From: Trachythela sp. YZ-2020 | Taxonomy: Eukaryota > Cnidaria > Anthozoa > Malacalcyonacea > Clavulariidae | DNA length: 64,000 nucleotides | Direction: 5' to 3' | NCBI GenBank assembly: GCA_016169945.1 | Contig: JADLSH010000316.1 | Location: forward strand, 372,001-436,000 | In this document: one piece after another, positions 1 through 12,534 of the stretch | How the letters are laid out: each line of letters opens with the position of its first letter | Numbering within the stretch: position 1 is the first letter of the stretch | Program-made: the position numbers and the translations under genes | The notes under the pieces: model-generated | Database searches by the model: none | Seen by the model: only the letters and a program-made list of their open reading frames with translations | Told to the model about the DNA's origin: nothing

Positions 1-204
1 CAGGCGAACATAAAAACAAGGCTGTTGGGGATGCTCAACTTGGATGATTTCACATTGCCTTTCGACTTGTTTGCACAAAGAAAAGAGAATTAAAAATAGA
101 AACATGAGCAGAATCAACAGACTGTTAATATTTTGTCTCACAGCTGACAATTTTTTCAGCTGTTTTCATAACCCAAGGCAACACTTCACTTGCGATAGTA
201 ACTT
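1..204. other. unassigned AT-rich sequence
   Basis: No open frame, RNA gene or repeat was recognised here. It may be the start of the repeat segment that becomes recognisable just downstream. Confidence 0.4.
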
Positions 205-965
205 CTAGTTTAGACATATATGCCAAAAGCTGGAAGGAAAAATCCAGAATTGTACCGCAATAAAAATTACGTCAATCGAAATTTTCTTCCTATTAATAGA
301 GCTTAGATTACCAATTTCTATTTATGGAAAAAGCCTAAATTAATGGGATTATTATCTTAGTTAATTTTGGACTGTCATAACAGTGAGTAAATTTTTCTTA
401 TTCAGAGAGAGAACTAAAATAACTAAGTAATTCTTATCACAAATCTTAGACTTCTGATGACGCGGGTATTTTCCATTTCAATCGTACGTTATACGTTTCA
501 ATCCGCTTATAACAAATGGAAAAATCCAGCTCTGATGCTACTGCGAATGGGTACGAATCACAATTAAAATTATGGACTTGCTATAAGTCGACGCGCATAG
601 TTTTAAATGCGAATCGACTTATAGCAAGTCCATAATTTTAATTCTCTGTGAGTGAGCTTGTAGTAAGTCTATGAAATTACGCCAATCAGAATTCTCGCCC
701 ATAGCCCTCAGGGAACCTGCATGCATACCAATTTCACATGAAAAGCCTAAGCTCGTGAGGATTGTGACTTTTATCTTAGTAAACCTTCATTTATCAGAAT
801 AATATATATGAACATAATTATTTTTCCTATTTAGAAAAAAGTTTTAGTTCTTATAATTTATATATAGTTCAATAAAGTCTTGTACATGTGACGTGCGCAA
901 CGGGAACTCGAAGTGACGAGGTGGGTGGCCCGATATATATAGGTTATATTATTCCACAATCCATG
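205..965 (+). repeat. copy D0 of a three-copy dispersed segment
   Basis: Long stretches match, in the same order and orientation, sequence at 14560-15110 and 25330-26100, and the last part (cggtgggtggcccg-like, 900-965) matches 27480-27560. Shared landmarks include the string ccagaattgtaccgcaat and a conserved tail ending near tgatgacgcgggtatt. The copies are diverged by substitutions and small indels, so the duplication is not recent. No coding potential was seen. It may be an old non-autonomous element or a piece of a local segmental duplication. Confidence 0.7.
562..643. repeat. perfect 30-bp inverted repeat (hairpin)
   Basis: Positions 562-591 are the exact reverse complement of 614-643, with a 22-nt loop that contains a further cgcat/atgcg pair. 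The corresponding places in the sister copies (about 15040-15090 and 25915-25965) carry only the left arm, followed by different sequence. The right arm therefore looks like a new inverted copy of the left arm. Confidence 0.85.
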
Positions 966-1383
966 CATATTCTAGATTTACGGTTGCGAAAACCTTAATT
1001 GAAATAGCTGCATATATTTATATTATTCATACTGTATGTACACTATATTGAATATCAAAACTCGCAATAGAGAAGGTTTTACGTTGACGCCTCCGTTGTT
1101 TTTTATGGTTTATAATATGACAATCGTTGGAGTATAATCTCTACCCACCCCCCCCACCCATTGCATTGCAAACTCCAATCTTGTTATCTTGGCCAGGCTC
1201 TGCAATTGCAGTGCCAAACTCCAATTCTCCAATTCTACATGTTATCATCATTTGTTGCTGATATTAACAACATTTTGGAGATATCTCCTTTTTTATTTTT
1301 TGGATAAATTGTTTGCTAATTAAAATCGTACTATATCTTAATTATTAACCTTAATTATTAATTATTGATCCGGAGATTACAAG

Positions 1384-1842
1384 ATGGCTGCCACTGATAG
1401 TCCTGACGGTTCAACAGACTTTGTTAAATATAATGATGGTTATTTGTTGAAAAATATTCAGAAGTATAGTTTATATTTTAAATTAAACTCTGATCGAAGA
1501 ATTAAGTGGCTTGGTTGCCTTGAGGAGCTGAAATGCTGTATGTTTGATATATTTGGTGACTATGGTGTATGGAAATCGCCCGGTGGAAAAGCTAAAGAAT
1601 TTACGAATGACCGAATTAAAGTAACGTGGTATGAAAATAAGTCTTTGATTTTGAAAGGGGGTATTGGAGAAAGAATAAATCAATTAGTGACTCGAGAGCT
1701 AGAAGCGAATCCAACAGCAAATACATTCCATAATTGTAAACTTCAAGCAATGACAAAAGAACTAGATATTCATAACATGAATAATGAACCACAGAAATCA
1801 ATCGATGTTTGCGATTATGATCTCCATTATGATCCATTATGA
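1384..1842 (+). pseudogene. LINE-A ORF1-like protein, frame broken near its end
   Basis: A 152-codon frame begins at ATG 1384 (MAATDS). It has a central stretch with SPGGKAKEF and VTWYENKSLILKGG motifs, which I associate with the first ORF of cnidarian LINEs of this type; that association is from memory, not a search. The frame stops just after a short local duplication of cattatgatc. Coding-like sequence (ISEHYMNESSDLKSD) continues in another frame to a stop at 1947-1949, so the natural end is probably past 1842. It lies 5' of the endonuclease-RT frame on the same strand. Its role in the element is unknown; ORF1 products of LINEs usually bind the RNA. Confidence 0.55.
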
Positions 1843-1956
1843 TCTCGGAGCATTACATGAACGAATCCAGTGATTTAAAATCGGACTGTTCAACCCTCAA
1901 AGACCTGGAAGACTTTATTGATCAATCATTTCAAAATGTAAGTAAGTAAAGCGTCA

Positions 1957-4900
1957 ATGACAGTATATTGCTTGTACAAACTATCGATTGTTCTACCCCA
2001 ATGTAGTTTCGAAATGATGAAAAAAATTCGACTACTCTTGCTGTCAAAAGTTAAAAATAACCGCTTCGCCGATAAAGGTTCTATCCCCTGTCCATTTTTA
2101 TCACGCCGAGGATGGTGCGTTAAAGGGAACCATTGTGATTTCCAGCATACAGAGCCTGTTCGCGATAAACATAGAGTATCTTGCCCTTTCCTACGAAGGA
2201 AAGGTTTTTGTCTAAAAGGAGACCAATGTGATTTCTCCCACAATGGTGTTTCTCGTGGTACGGTAGTTCCTGGGTCTGAGATGAATGCCCCTGCCTATCC
2301 TCCCCCTTGTTCAAACGAACAAAGAATGACTCCAATGGAATTGGGATCGCAGCAAACAGGCATACAGCGCCAACCAAATTATTTTTACCAAGCGTGGCCC
2401 CCACAACCCCGACCAACATGGCCCCCACAACCCCGAGGATCGTGGCCCCACAACCCCGAGGATCGTGGCCCCACAACTCCGACCTCCTTGTTTAACCTAC
2501 CAACAAAGGATGACCCCAATGGAATTGGGATCGCAGCAAACAGGCATACAGCGCCAACCAAATTATTTTTACCAAGCGTGGCCCCCACAACCGCGACCGA
2601 AACCGAAACCATTAATGGAAATCCCGGTGCGGACACCTTTCTACCATCGGGTTTAACCTCAACGAACCCTGTGAACAAATTTCTGAAATCAAAAATTAAA
2701 ATTGCCCACCTAAACATTAGGTCGTTGAAGAACAGGGATCATCTTACTCAGTTTCGACTTCTGGCCCAACAGATCAAGCATGAAATTATTACGATCTCCG
2801 AGACTTGGCTCAACTCAACGGTAACTAATGCTGATATTGAACTTGAAGGTTATAAGATATTAAGACTCGACAGGCTTGGAAAAGCTGGTGGCGGTGTTTG
2901 TGTGTACTATCGTAACAATTTGAAAGTTTGCCATTTAAAAGAACTGTCTGGTATCTCTGGTTCAGGATTCCATCAATTATGGTTAAAGATTCAGCACAGG
3001 AAGCTTAAATCAATCTTTGTGTGCGTGGTCTATCGACCTCCCGATTGCCCTACAACATGTTTGGTAGATGACTTCACTGAAAACTATTTAAAGGCTTTAA
3101 CTTATGGTAAGGAACTCTTTGTGCTGGGCGATCTAAATTGTAATATGTTGAAAGACACACCTGAATCCAAGGCTTTAAAAGATCTTTGTTTATGTTTAAA
3201 TTTATCCCAACTTATTACTTCACCAACAAGGGTAACCGCACAGTCATCATCGCTAATCGATGTTATTATGACTTCTAACTCCTCGCTGGTTGTCGGAAGT
3301 GGAATACTGGAGACTCATGTTAGTGATCACTATTTGGTATTTTCAGTTCTTAATCTGAAAATGCCGAAACCAGCGCCTATTTATATTACTGCACGAAATT
3401 ATAAGAACTATGATCGGCACTCTTTTTTGGAAGATCTTACACAAATCAATTGGTCCGAAAATACCCTTATAGACGATTGTAACGAAAAAGTGGATAATTT
3501 TAATCTTTGCTTTCAAAACGTACTGAACAAGCATGCCCCCTTGAAGTCTATGAAAATTAGATATCGTCAATGTCCATTTGTTAGTCAGGACTTAAAACAA
3601 CAAATGTCTTCTAGGAATAAATTGCTTAAGACTGCTCGTTGCACTGGTTTACCTGAGGATTGGCAAAGATACCGGGCCTCTCGGAACGATGTTAAAATGA
3701 AATTGCGAATGGCCGAGAGGCAATACCTTCAGGAAGAGATACATAACAATAAGAAAAGTAATTCAATGTGGAAAGCAATCAGGAACTGTTTACCACGTAA
3801 AGAGATTACTCAATCCGTTTATACAGGAGATGTAAAGCTACTGGCAAACGAATTTAATGAATTCTTCACGACTGTGGGAGCTCGTGCAACTGAGACTGTA
3901 AGATCTCTGGCAAATGAAAATGGAATTTCCTTAATGCCACCTACGAATTCGGACACCTTTTTCGGAGACGAGTTCTCGTTCCGTGCGGTTTCCATATTTG
4001 AGATACGTAAAATAGTTCTTTCGTTTCCTTCGAATAAGGCTCCCGGGGCCGATAAGGTATCAATGAAAGTTATTAAGGATGCGTTGCCGTGTATCCTACC
4101 CACTGTAACAGAAATCATTAACAGTTCTCTACTCACATCAGTTTTCCCGTCAATTTGGAAGGAAGCTGGAGTGATTGCTTTGTTGAATGAAGGGGATCAC
4201 GAGGTTACTAATAATAATCGCCCGGTATCACTTTTACCTGCAATCTCTAAGATATGTGAACGTGTTGCCCTGAACCAGCTAACTGACTATCTTGTTAGGT
4301 ATAAGCGCTTGTCAAGACATCAGAGTGGAAACAAAAAACACCATTCCACGGAAACGTTGAATATCTTTATAACGGATACTATATTGGAAGCAATGGATAA
4401 AAAGCATCTTACTGCACTGTTACTGCTAGACCTCTCGAAAGCTTTCGACAGCATAGAACATTCCATTCTTTTTCTTAAACTTCGGTCACTTGGAATTTCC
4501 AAACTTCCCTTGAGTGGTTTAAAAGTTATCTCTCGGATCGTCGCCAGTTTGTGCGCTTAGCATCCCAAAGATCAGAATTTCGGATTATCACACATGGAGT
4601 ACCACAAGGATCCATTCTTGGTCCAATCCTTTTTAGTATATATATAAACGACCTTCCATGTACATCTAGTTCAAGCTCCTTGGAATCCTTTGTAGACGAT
4701 TCGAAACTGTTTCTTTCCTTCGTTGTTAAAGAAATGGAAGATGCAGCGAAACGCCTCAATGAAGATCTACGTAGGGTAGCGATCTGGTGTTGCAGCCACA
4801 GCCTTCTCATAAACCCCGAAAAGACGAAGCTACTTATTATGGGCACTCGTCAATTGCTGTCTACCCTACCGAATGGCTTTCACGTTACATTACTTGGTAA

Positions 4901-5523
4901 AGATATTTACCCCGTCCTATCAGCAAAAGATCTTGGTATTATCTTGGATAGCTTCTTGACCTATGATGACCATATCACAGAAGTTGTTTCAAAATGTTTG
5001 GCTGCTCTTTGCCAAATTAGTCGTGTGAAACATTTGCTGGATACAGAAACACTTATTACTCTAATTAATGCTTTAGTGTTCAACAGGTTGTATTATTTTT
5101 CATCGGTGTGGTCTAATACATCAAAGAAAAACATTAATAAATTGCAGTGTGTGCAGAATTTTGCAGCACGATTAGTTACGAACACAAGGAAGTTTGATCA
5201 TATAACACCTGTTTTGTCAGAATTGAACTGGTTACCAGTAAATAGTACGTTGAATCTTAAGGACGCTGTAATGACTTTTAAATGTTTAAAAGGTTTGGCT
5301 CCAACATACTTATCAGAAAGTTTAAAAAACGATCGCAGTTACATAATTGTAACACTAGAAGTAAAGATACGCTACAAACTCCGTTTTATTATAGTGCCTC
5401 CGGCCAACGTAGTTTTTTTTCAGAGCCGTAAAAATTTGGAATGATCTACCTGACACCATAAAGTGTATCGACTCTGTGACTAGTTTTAAATTAGCATATA
5501 AGAGGATTCTTAAGAATTTGTAA
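1957..5523 (+). pseudogene. LINE-A zinc finger-endonuclease-reverse transcriptase polyprotein, frameshifted
   Basis: The first frame (1957-4560, 867 codons) starts with two zinc fingers of spacing C-X8-C-X5-C-X3-H at residues 45-64 and 76-95. A proline-rich linker follows, then an endonuclease from about residue 248 with HLNIRSL, ETWLN, GDLNCN and SDHYLV. The RT includes APGADKVS, RPVSLLP and LDLSKAFDSIEH. A one-base deletion near 4505 ends the frame early. The RT continues in the frame covering 4551-5444 with GVPQGSILGP and the catalytic FVDDSKLF, then shifts twice more before a final IWNDLP-type tail and stop at 5521-5523. Fingers of this kind in a LINE presumably bind nucleic acid. An inactive copy. 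Confidence 0.85.
2320..2597 (+). repeat. 184-bp tandem duplication inside LINE-A
   Basis: Sequence from caaagaatgactcc (2320) recurs at 2504 with a few changes, an offset of 184 bp. As 184 is not a multiple of three, the second copy is read in a different frame. The first gives QRMTPMELGSQ, the second gives KDDPNGIGIAAN in the main frame, while the original reading survives in frame 2. Between the copies is a smaller proline-rich repeat (gtggccccacaaccccga). Confidence 0.8.
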
Positions 5524-5799
5524 TTTATAGATTTTTAGTAGTTATATTTAACATTGTAATTGATGCATGGTAATTTTTAGATTTTTATATATAAATTAGT
5601 ATGTACAGTATTAGATTGATTCTGAAAAGCCCATTGGGAGAATTAATAAAGTATAATAATAGTATAATAATAATTAACAACATTTCAGTCAAATTTCGTG
5701 CTGAAAGTGCAGTTTTGTTTGATATTTGACCGGAAATTCAGTAAATAGAATATTTCACTTAGCTCTGCAACGTGTTAATATTAAACATGTAGCCTCATG

Positions 5800-6575
5800 C
5801 TATAGCTGTTACTTCACCTTAAAGCGACGTTAAGAAAGCTAAAAAACATTCTACCTTACAACATCCGTAAGAACTTGGTACATGCCCTTGTTTTGTCAAA
5901 ACTATATTATAATGACATAACTACCTGACTAGTGACTACTTAGAGAAAAGACTCCAAAATGTGCAAAAAACAGCAGCTGGTATTAGGCAGATATGCTAAT
6001 ATATAGATGATGTCTTGTCCCTGAACTGGTTACCGGTAAAGCCTGGTTTCCATTTGGTTGTAACTGTCGTGAACAAGTCATGTTCGACGATGTGAAACAG
6101 TCTGGATCTATCTCGTCTTTTGTCTGCTGTGTGCAAACCAGTCTTTGTGGACTGTAGAGATATGTCGAAACTCTATTACACCGGTCACCTTGATATGTTC
6201 ACGACAGTTACGACTAAATGGAAACCAAGCTTAAGAAAACAACGCGAATGTAACACCCTCAAAGCTGCTCATAAAGAGATTCATCGCACAATAGATTCAC
6301 CGAACTATCTGACACTAAAAATAGCTGAACAGTCTCGAGTTCTTAGATCAAGTGGTAGTATACAACTTGAAATCCCGTTAATTAGCAATACATTTCAAGA
6401 CCAATCGGCAAAACGTTTTAATAGTTTACCTACTGAAATGAGGAATTGTACGGACTACAACGTATTTTGTAGAGAAGTCAAAAACCTTTTATTCATGAAG
6501 GCAATATCAATTAAGAACTCAATAGCATTTTATTCATCGTGCATGGGATTGTTTTTTTCTCCTCAATTTAATTAG
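5800..6575 (+). pseudogene. 3' remnant of a second LINE reverse transcriptase, interrupted by a MITE
   Basis: Broken frames read as RT thumb/C-terminal motifs (LRKLKNILPYNI, LVHALVLSKLYYNDI, LSLNWLPVK). After the inserted MITE at 6041-6230 they continue with RECNTLKAAHK and a tail KRFNSLPTEMRNC, ending at a stop at 6573-6575. The tail resembles the end of CR1/L2-type RTs. Several stops and shifts lie upstream of the MITE. The open frame from 6120 that crosses the MITE junction is an artefact of the insertion. Confidence 0.65.
6041..6230. mobile_element. 190-bp MITE with ~38-bp terminal inverted repeats
   Basis: The left end GCCTGGTTTCCATTT is mirrored by AAATGGAAACCAAGC at the right end. The match continues inward through TAACTGTCGTGAAC with a few mismatches. 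It splits the RT tail between LNWLPVK and the RECNTLK block, so it inserted into the LINE relic. The target-site duplication is not clear (GTAAAG versus TTAAG). Confidence 0.7.
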
Positions 6576-9500
6576 TTTCCTTGCGGTGCTTGACTACTAC
6601 TACAAGAACGCTTTGCGAGTGTTAACTATATTTTTTATTAAGATCCTGGCGAACCATTCTGGTAGTTGTAGTCATGCAGAGAAAACAAACGTCAAAATGA
6701 ATAAGGTCTATATTCAGCAGTTTTTGTCCCACCCTCCAAAAAGGTGAATTTCTGCCATTGACATAGCTAATGGATGTCACTCTCATTTATATATAAAAAA
6801 ATCGAATAGCTATCTGCAAGGTGGAAAGCCTGGTTACTTACTCCAAGTCGTTATTTCTCCGATCCACATTTTTTTGCACATTCTAATTGAACCGAGAACC
6901 AAAATATAAACAAACGCACTGATTGGCTCAGAACGAAATTCCGCTTGTTAGTGTGAGAAAGTCAATTCGGTGGTTTCAAAAAGCTCTCAATATTACCCCT
7001 CCCTGATGTGTGTCAATCTTTACTGATGAAACAGGTCACCACAATAAAATGAAATTATATTAACGAAATTGGTTTATTTCCTGGTGCGGAATAGAAAAAA
7101 GCTAAGTTTCTCCGAGACGATATATTGGCTTATAACACAAAAATCTCACCAAATATCTTAGTTCTTTTTCACATCGCATGCATGTTTACCACCAAGCATA
7201 GAAACGATAGAATGTTATATAATGAACCTGGATCCAAAGATATTGAAAGAGTCGTTATTAAAAATTATAATGAAAAAACTACACATTTATGTAAAGTTCA
7301 ATATTTAATACATCACAGTTAAACTACACATGCAGTCAATGAAATATGCATCTATTCATAACAACTATAACGGTTGGTTTTCCAGCACTTATTCTTTTCC
7401 TAAGCACAAAATAAAAGAGAAATTTATGCCTTATAGATACACATGTATGATATACCATTAAGAGAATAGTAAACATGTGATGCATGTGATGCGAAGATAC
7501 GTGAGTGACAATGCAAACCTGAAATGCATGGAGTGACGGAAATCTATGATTAATAGAACGATTAATGTTTAGAAGTTTTCGTTCGCGGCAACCAGGTTTA
7601 ATGTCAGATTTGTTTTCGCTCGCTACTCTGGTTGAAGGGTCGTTCATGAGTGCATTCGTTTACATTATGTGGGGATAAACTTTAAATGGGCGTAGATGGT
7701 TGGGATATAAAAATTCTAGATAATTATATTTTCTGATATATTATATTCCGAAAATGTGGACAAGAATTACGATGATATATTTGCATGATTATAAATACAA
7801 AGCCATAGTGCAACAGTTTGTATATCTTCAGCCTGACATCCGTTTTCGTTGAAAAAAATATATCTATATAATTAATTTCAAAGATATTTATGTTGGATTG
7901 CATGGAATGATTTGCACTTGTCATGAGATCCACTGTCATATCCTCCTTCAGAATATTTACCCCCGGCACACTCATTTTAGTTCCACATTTTCTTAGAGGA
8001 AATATCAGAAAATTCAAATTAACGGAATCGAGAAATTTTGGCATTTCTTAAATTGCAGTTCATGATGTGGTAGGTAATTTTGACCAAAATCTAAGTATTG
8101 CACTTAATAAATATTGAAATATGCAGTTTTTAAGATCGGACAAGAGAGAAACAATGTTGCTCTTCGCTACACACCTGCCTGCATGTCAAACATTGCCATG
8201 TTTGTTTTGTTCATGTATGAATTCGAACTTACCTTTGAGCTTAGAACAACGGCAAACTGATCACTTTAGAAATAATACTTGGCCCATTATATCGTTTGCG
8301 TTGAACCTACATTAAATGTGGAATATGGAACATTACATGCACTTTGTGATTGTTTATAACTATACAGGAACGAAAGGTAATTCCGAAAAAAGTAAATGGG
8401 GAACGTGTATTTGTTTGGCGGAAACAAAAATATTTGTGAGACACTGTTTTGAAGAAATGGATGCGCATATCCGAACGGAATTTTCCAAATGAGATTTTGC
8501 ATTCCATTTGCACGATTTCAAGCCAGAAGGGTTTCATTTAAGTTGTATATAGCGAACCTGTACGTGCCCCGTACTACAGTGGATCGATTGGTATTCATTA
8601 TTATGGATTAATTAAAACTTCAACTGTGAAAGATTTATGTAATCTAAACTAATGAAAACGGCGGTATTGATTATCATGCGTCGGTCCTCGGGCTCGGAGT
8701 CTCTTCTCCATTGAAGTTGACTAACTAATTAACAATTATATACCGCGAGCTCAAGTCGTATATTTGTTCAGCCATAATCCACGCAACTTTTCTAATATAG
8801 GTTAAATGTTCATTGCAATGACTATGCAGATTTATATCTCACCCAATATAGCATATTCTTCAAACCCGCATGCATAAAAATGTTGTTTTAATATTTAATA
8901 TGCTACACCCAATATATTGTGTTATTGTTGGGGGCGATTGATCTTGTAAAACTGCTTGCCTATACTTTTGGTTTTTCGAAATGTCTAGTTAGAAATTTCT
9001 CAATTTGTAGGAGCGGGCGAGCGTCAAAATAGCAGAAAATGAATAGAAGTCAGAAGAAGGGAAATAGACTTGTGGCTCTATTTATTATTGGCATACGTAC
9101 ATGAATAACAAGTACACTTCACTTCATAAGTGTTGGTTCCTGATTCATAAGAACCATTGTTTTTCTATCAACTACAAACTTTTCATACACATAAATTGTT
9201 AGCTAATCAATTTCTATTTTTACATAAATATAGAGATTATGTGCAAGAATTGAAAAACCATCAGATATACGTATACAGTATATATGTTCTATTATGCATG
9301 TTATATAGCCTACCACCTGTCCTGTTGTTGATGTTATATTGATCACCTGTCTTTTAATAGGATATACTAATAGATAGGAGGACCATATAATTACACAAAG
9401 TATATATATATATATACAAAAACAATAACACAATACTCCTATCTGCGGTACGTGATATTTCGATTCTATTACAGGCAATGACAAAGATTTTGAAATAGAA

Positions 9501-9792
9501 TCGAAATGTCATCGAATATAGTGTATTCTTGCTTGTAATAACTCAAATCTTGAGCGCACAAGATGCTTTTGTTTGGAGTATGTTTTGTGTCATATTTTCT
9601 AAAATTGTCGGCACGAAATGGATATGACAAATATAGCAATATTTGTGTACTTTTGAGAGCACGTACCAAATTGGCCAGTACTGAGATTGGTTGTTGATCC
9701 CTTCTCTATGTAAAAATACGCCTTAGCAGTGCAGTGATCAAAACGTGACATGATGCGAGTACCTTCCTTATGTTAACAAAGCCCTCGTGGCA
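6576..9792. other. 3.2-kb gene-poor stretch
   Basis: Only short, low-complexity frames (up to about 106 codons) occur, on both strands, with no recognisable domain and no good splice context. There is a short (TA)n run near 9397-9412. I see no supported gene, RNA gene or clear transposon end. Confidence 0.5.
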
Positions 9793-9872
9793 GGGCCGTA
9801 GCTGGGGGGGGCGAATATTTGTGCCCCCCCAAGAGTAATTGTGCCCCCCCCAAAAAAAAAAATTAATGTAAG
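9793..9872. repeat. poly-C/G-rich transposon end fragment
   Basis: The string cagggccgtagctgggggg followed by gtgcccccccc runs resembles the CAGGGGCG(T)A-type ends of short hAT-like elements (compare 19130-19538 in this window). The matching right end and target-site duplication were not found. Confidence 0.4.
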
Positions 9873-10029
9873 TTTTGTTGTGGAAAAGGTAATTTTTGGA
9901 TCAAAAGTACAGTTTATGCGTAAAATTATAGGGTTTTGGATCTAAAAACAGATGTATTACTGAATGGTTTCCGGAAAATTTTTTTTTGATTTACTCTAGC
10001 AGTTAAATGGGCACCTTGCTCCATCAATT

Positions 10030-10262
10030 GTACTTCCCCCTGTGAAAATTTCACATGCATGCGAAATTATGTGTGGAATTGAAACATTTCACTTGTGAGA
10101 ATGCACATTTCACATATGAGATGCAGAATTTTCACATATTCTATCACATGCATATGATTGATACGAAAGTAAATGTTCATATGTGAAAATATCTTCGCAT
10201 GTGGAATTATTATATCATATGTCGACTTGAATCGTTCACATGTGAAAAGACATGTGAAATGT
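10030..10262. repeat. cluster of degenerate TTCACATGTGAA palindromes
   Basis: Roughly ten full or partial copies of a TTTCACATGTGAAA-like palindrome sit in about 230 bp, for example tgtgaaaatttcacatg, atttcacatatgag, gttcatatgtgaaaat, ttcacatgtgaaaa and catgtgaaat. Spacing is irregular. Each copy can pair with itself or with its neighbours. No open frame overlaps. Confidence 0.7.
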
Positions 10263-11530
10263 TTGTAAGGGGTTGTTTCCTTTTTTGGGGTGATGTATAT
10301 ACAAGGTACAGTAATTCACTGTATATATAGTTCTGTGTTTCTGTACTCAATTCGTGATGCTACTAGTTGGAATCTCTTGGCACCCTTGCTATAAGAGGTG
10401 AGCAGAAAATGGAATAAGTTATCAAGAAGCGATATTTTTAGAATGCTTAATAACTTAGAACTATTTTCGTATTATACGAAACAAAGAAATACCAGGTGCA
10501 AGCAAAGAATTAGAAGTAAGCAAGCAAAGCATCATTCTTATAGTTAAGAAGTTAAAATATTAATTGTAAAATCTATGAAAATAGAAATACATGGTTGAGC
10601 GAAAATCCTACACGTAACTTTATACAAAATTCGGCTACATCATTTATTTTATGTATATGCATGCACGATACACAGTACGATTGTGAAAAATATTGACAAA
10701 ACAAGTGCAATGTTGCGAAGAACGTTAACAAGATCTATTTCCAGTCGTTTTAATTTGTTCTGCAAGTTGCAAAATCGCTATACAAGCCTCACAAAAGTAA
10801 GCGTAATGTAACATTGGTCGAATAGAGCAGCAGCAAGAACTGCCAGAAAAACCGTTACTCAATCAAGCCAAATCTATATGAGAACCAATCCAATCGACCA
10901 TGATCGAACGTCTGAATCATATGCCAAATACCGAATTGTTTACAAGACAAGTGAACGGTCAGATGCAGTTTTGGGTGTACACTGTGCGAAATAAGAAACG
11001 TCTATAAGAGTAAATTGTGCGCATTTATACTTTTCAGTTAATATCTTCATTAAAATTATGTGCGGCATGACAGGACGTTCATCATCTGCTAAGCGCTATA
11101 TTGTCCCACCCTATTCGTGCTCAAAGCTAATTTGGTACTGTTGGACACCTACAGGCGAGCGGCGGGGGGGTTGGGTTTCACGCAAAAAAGGATACAAAAT
11201 TTTGTTGTCGGTTTGCAAGAATGTCAACCCGAAAGCCCACGAAATGGCCATTCTGTGCTACTAAAATTCAAAATTTTCCGGGGGGCAGATAGAATAGAAA
11301 ACTACGATTGAATAGAAATACTACTGTTCTATTATGTGGCAGTGATCTAATCATGGCTCCTAATCCAATTGACTTTACTTTAGTCTTCAATAATTTTGGC
11401 AGCCTACAAGAAACGTCGCAGTATTAGCGTTGATATCCACTGTATTAGAATTGTACATCCTGGGCGTCCTAACTAGAAGACGAGCGGACAAGCGAGATAA
11501 GTTGATGGTAATTATGATGCACTTGACCTG
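10263..11530. other. gene-poor stretch
   Basis: Two small overlapping frames at 11058-11311 have no recognisable features; the rest is AT-rich. No supported gene or repeat was seen. Confidence 0.45.
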
Positions 11531-11900
11531 AAAAGTAGCTAGTTGTCTGGTTCGCCTCAGTTGCATGTGAGAAAAGTGCTTTCAGTTTGGCTCTACCAAA
11601 CACCGCAGGTTTTTTCCTTGTATTTCGGTTTCCTACTGTAGTAACAATACATCAATAAGGAATGGCTCTTACTGGATCTCTAGGAAGTGCAATTTTGAAC
11701 TTATAGAGCTATCCAGTATAAATGTAGTTGAGTTAGTTTAGGTCTCTTTGTGTAATAATTCTGGTTCAAAAAGTGATGGTTCTTACTGGACCTCTATGAA
11801 AAACAATTTAGAGCTAATAGAGCTATCCCGTACAAACAAACAAATTTAGTTTATTTTAGCTTAGTTTACTGTAGCTTGGTTTAGTTAACCTGCTATATCA
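11531..11900 (+). repeat. 'R120' dispersed repeat, two units
   Basis: A leader (tgcatgtgagaaaagtg... ctaccaaacacc) is followed by two ~120-bp units, each with a ctcttactgga block, agctatcc(a/c)gta and a trailing ttagttta. The same family recurs at 13345-13450 and 23890-24010 (reverse), 14195-14545, 24745-25090 and 31305-31385, and its leader at 34195-34290. Most copies contain TATAAATAAAG. Function unknown; probably an interspersed repeat. Confidence 0.65.
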
Positions 11901-12534
11901 TGTCAAGTTATATTTTAGACAGAAATATTTCCATACTTTATAACATAACTTTCACATTATTTTAGATTGTTCCAACCATCCTACCCAACCCACAAGTTAC
12001 CTATCACTACCTCGCTCGTTACACTATACACAGGCAATAGACAGAGCTCGCGTAGTACGTACTGCAAAATTAGCAAAAAATTAAGTTTAAAGTATAGGCA
12101 ATGGGTATATCCAACATATCAACCTCAAATATCGAATTTTGAAACGATATCAAAATTCGTTCAATTAAATTCGAATTGCTACAAAATATGTTGCTTCTAT
12201 ATTATTTTTTGAAGTTGACATCCTAGCTTTTTTAGTAATCATACACCACTAAAATTTTTGGGCTGATTGATTTAGTATTAAAGTGAGTAGAGTGTTCGGC
12301 AACTGGTAAAACGATGACTTGAGTCTGTTGAGAAAACGGAGTTTAAAGTTTTTGCATATATTAGAATAACTTACATAGAACAATATAATAGAGCGTTTTC
12401 ACTTATCACGTGACAAATTCTAGAATCTAAACTACGAAAGCTACAAAGCTGGCTTTCTCACTTGTTTTTTAGATCGCTATTAATAGTGCTCACCAAACGT
12501 TTTGGGTTCATACAATTATTTCTCCGTGAGTTAC
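11901..12534. other. unassigned sequence
   Basis: AT-rich sequence with a weak 81-codon frame (11967-12212) that has no recognisable motif. Nothing further is supported. Confidence 0.4.

Larger units (their letters stand above)
1384..5680 (+). mobile_element. decayed jockey-superfamily (CR1/L2-like) LINE with CCCH zinc fingers (LINE-A)
   Basis: A non-LTR retrotransposon with an ORF1-like frame, a second frame with two CCCH fingers, an apurinic-type endonuclease and a reverse transcriptase, then a short AT-rich 3' region ending in tandem TATAATAATAG-like repeats (5644-5678). Such microsatellite-like tails are typical of CR1/L2 elements. At least four frame disruptions make it inactive: one after ORF1, one near 4505, and two between 5340 and 5430. 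No flanking target-site duplication was identified. Confidence 0.85.

Noticed and set aside
6120..6575. 151-codon ORF as an independent gene
   Set aside because: It begins inside a MITE and continues into a LINE RT tail; the join is created by the insertion.
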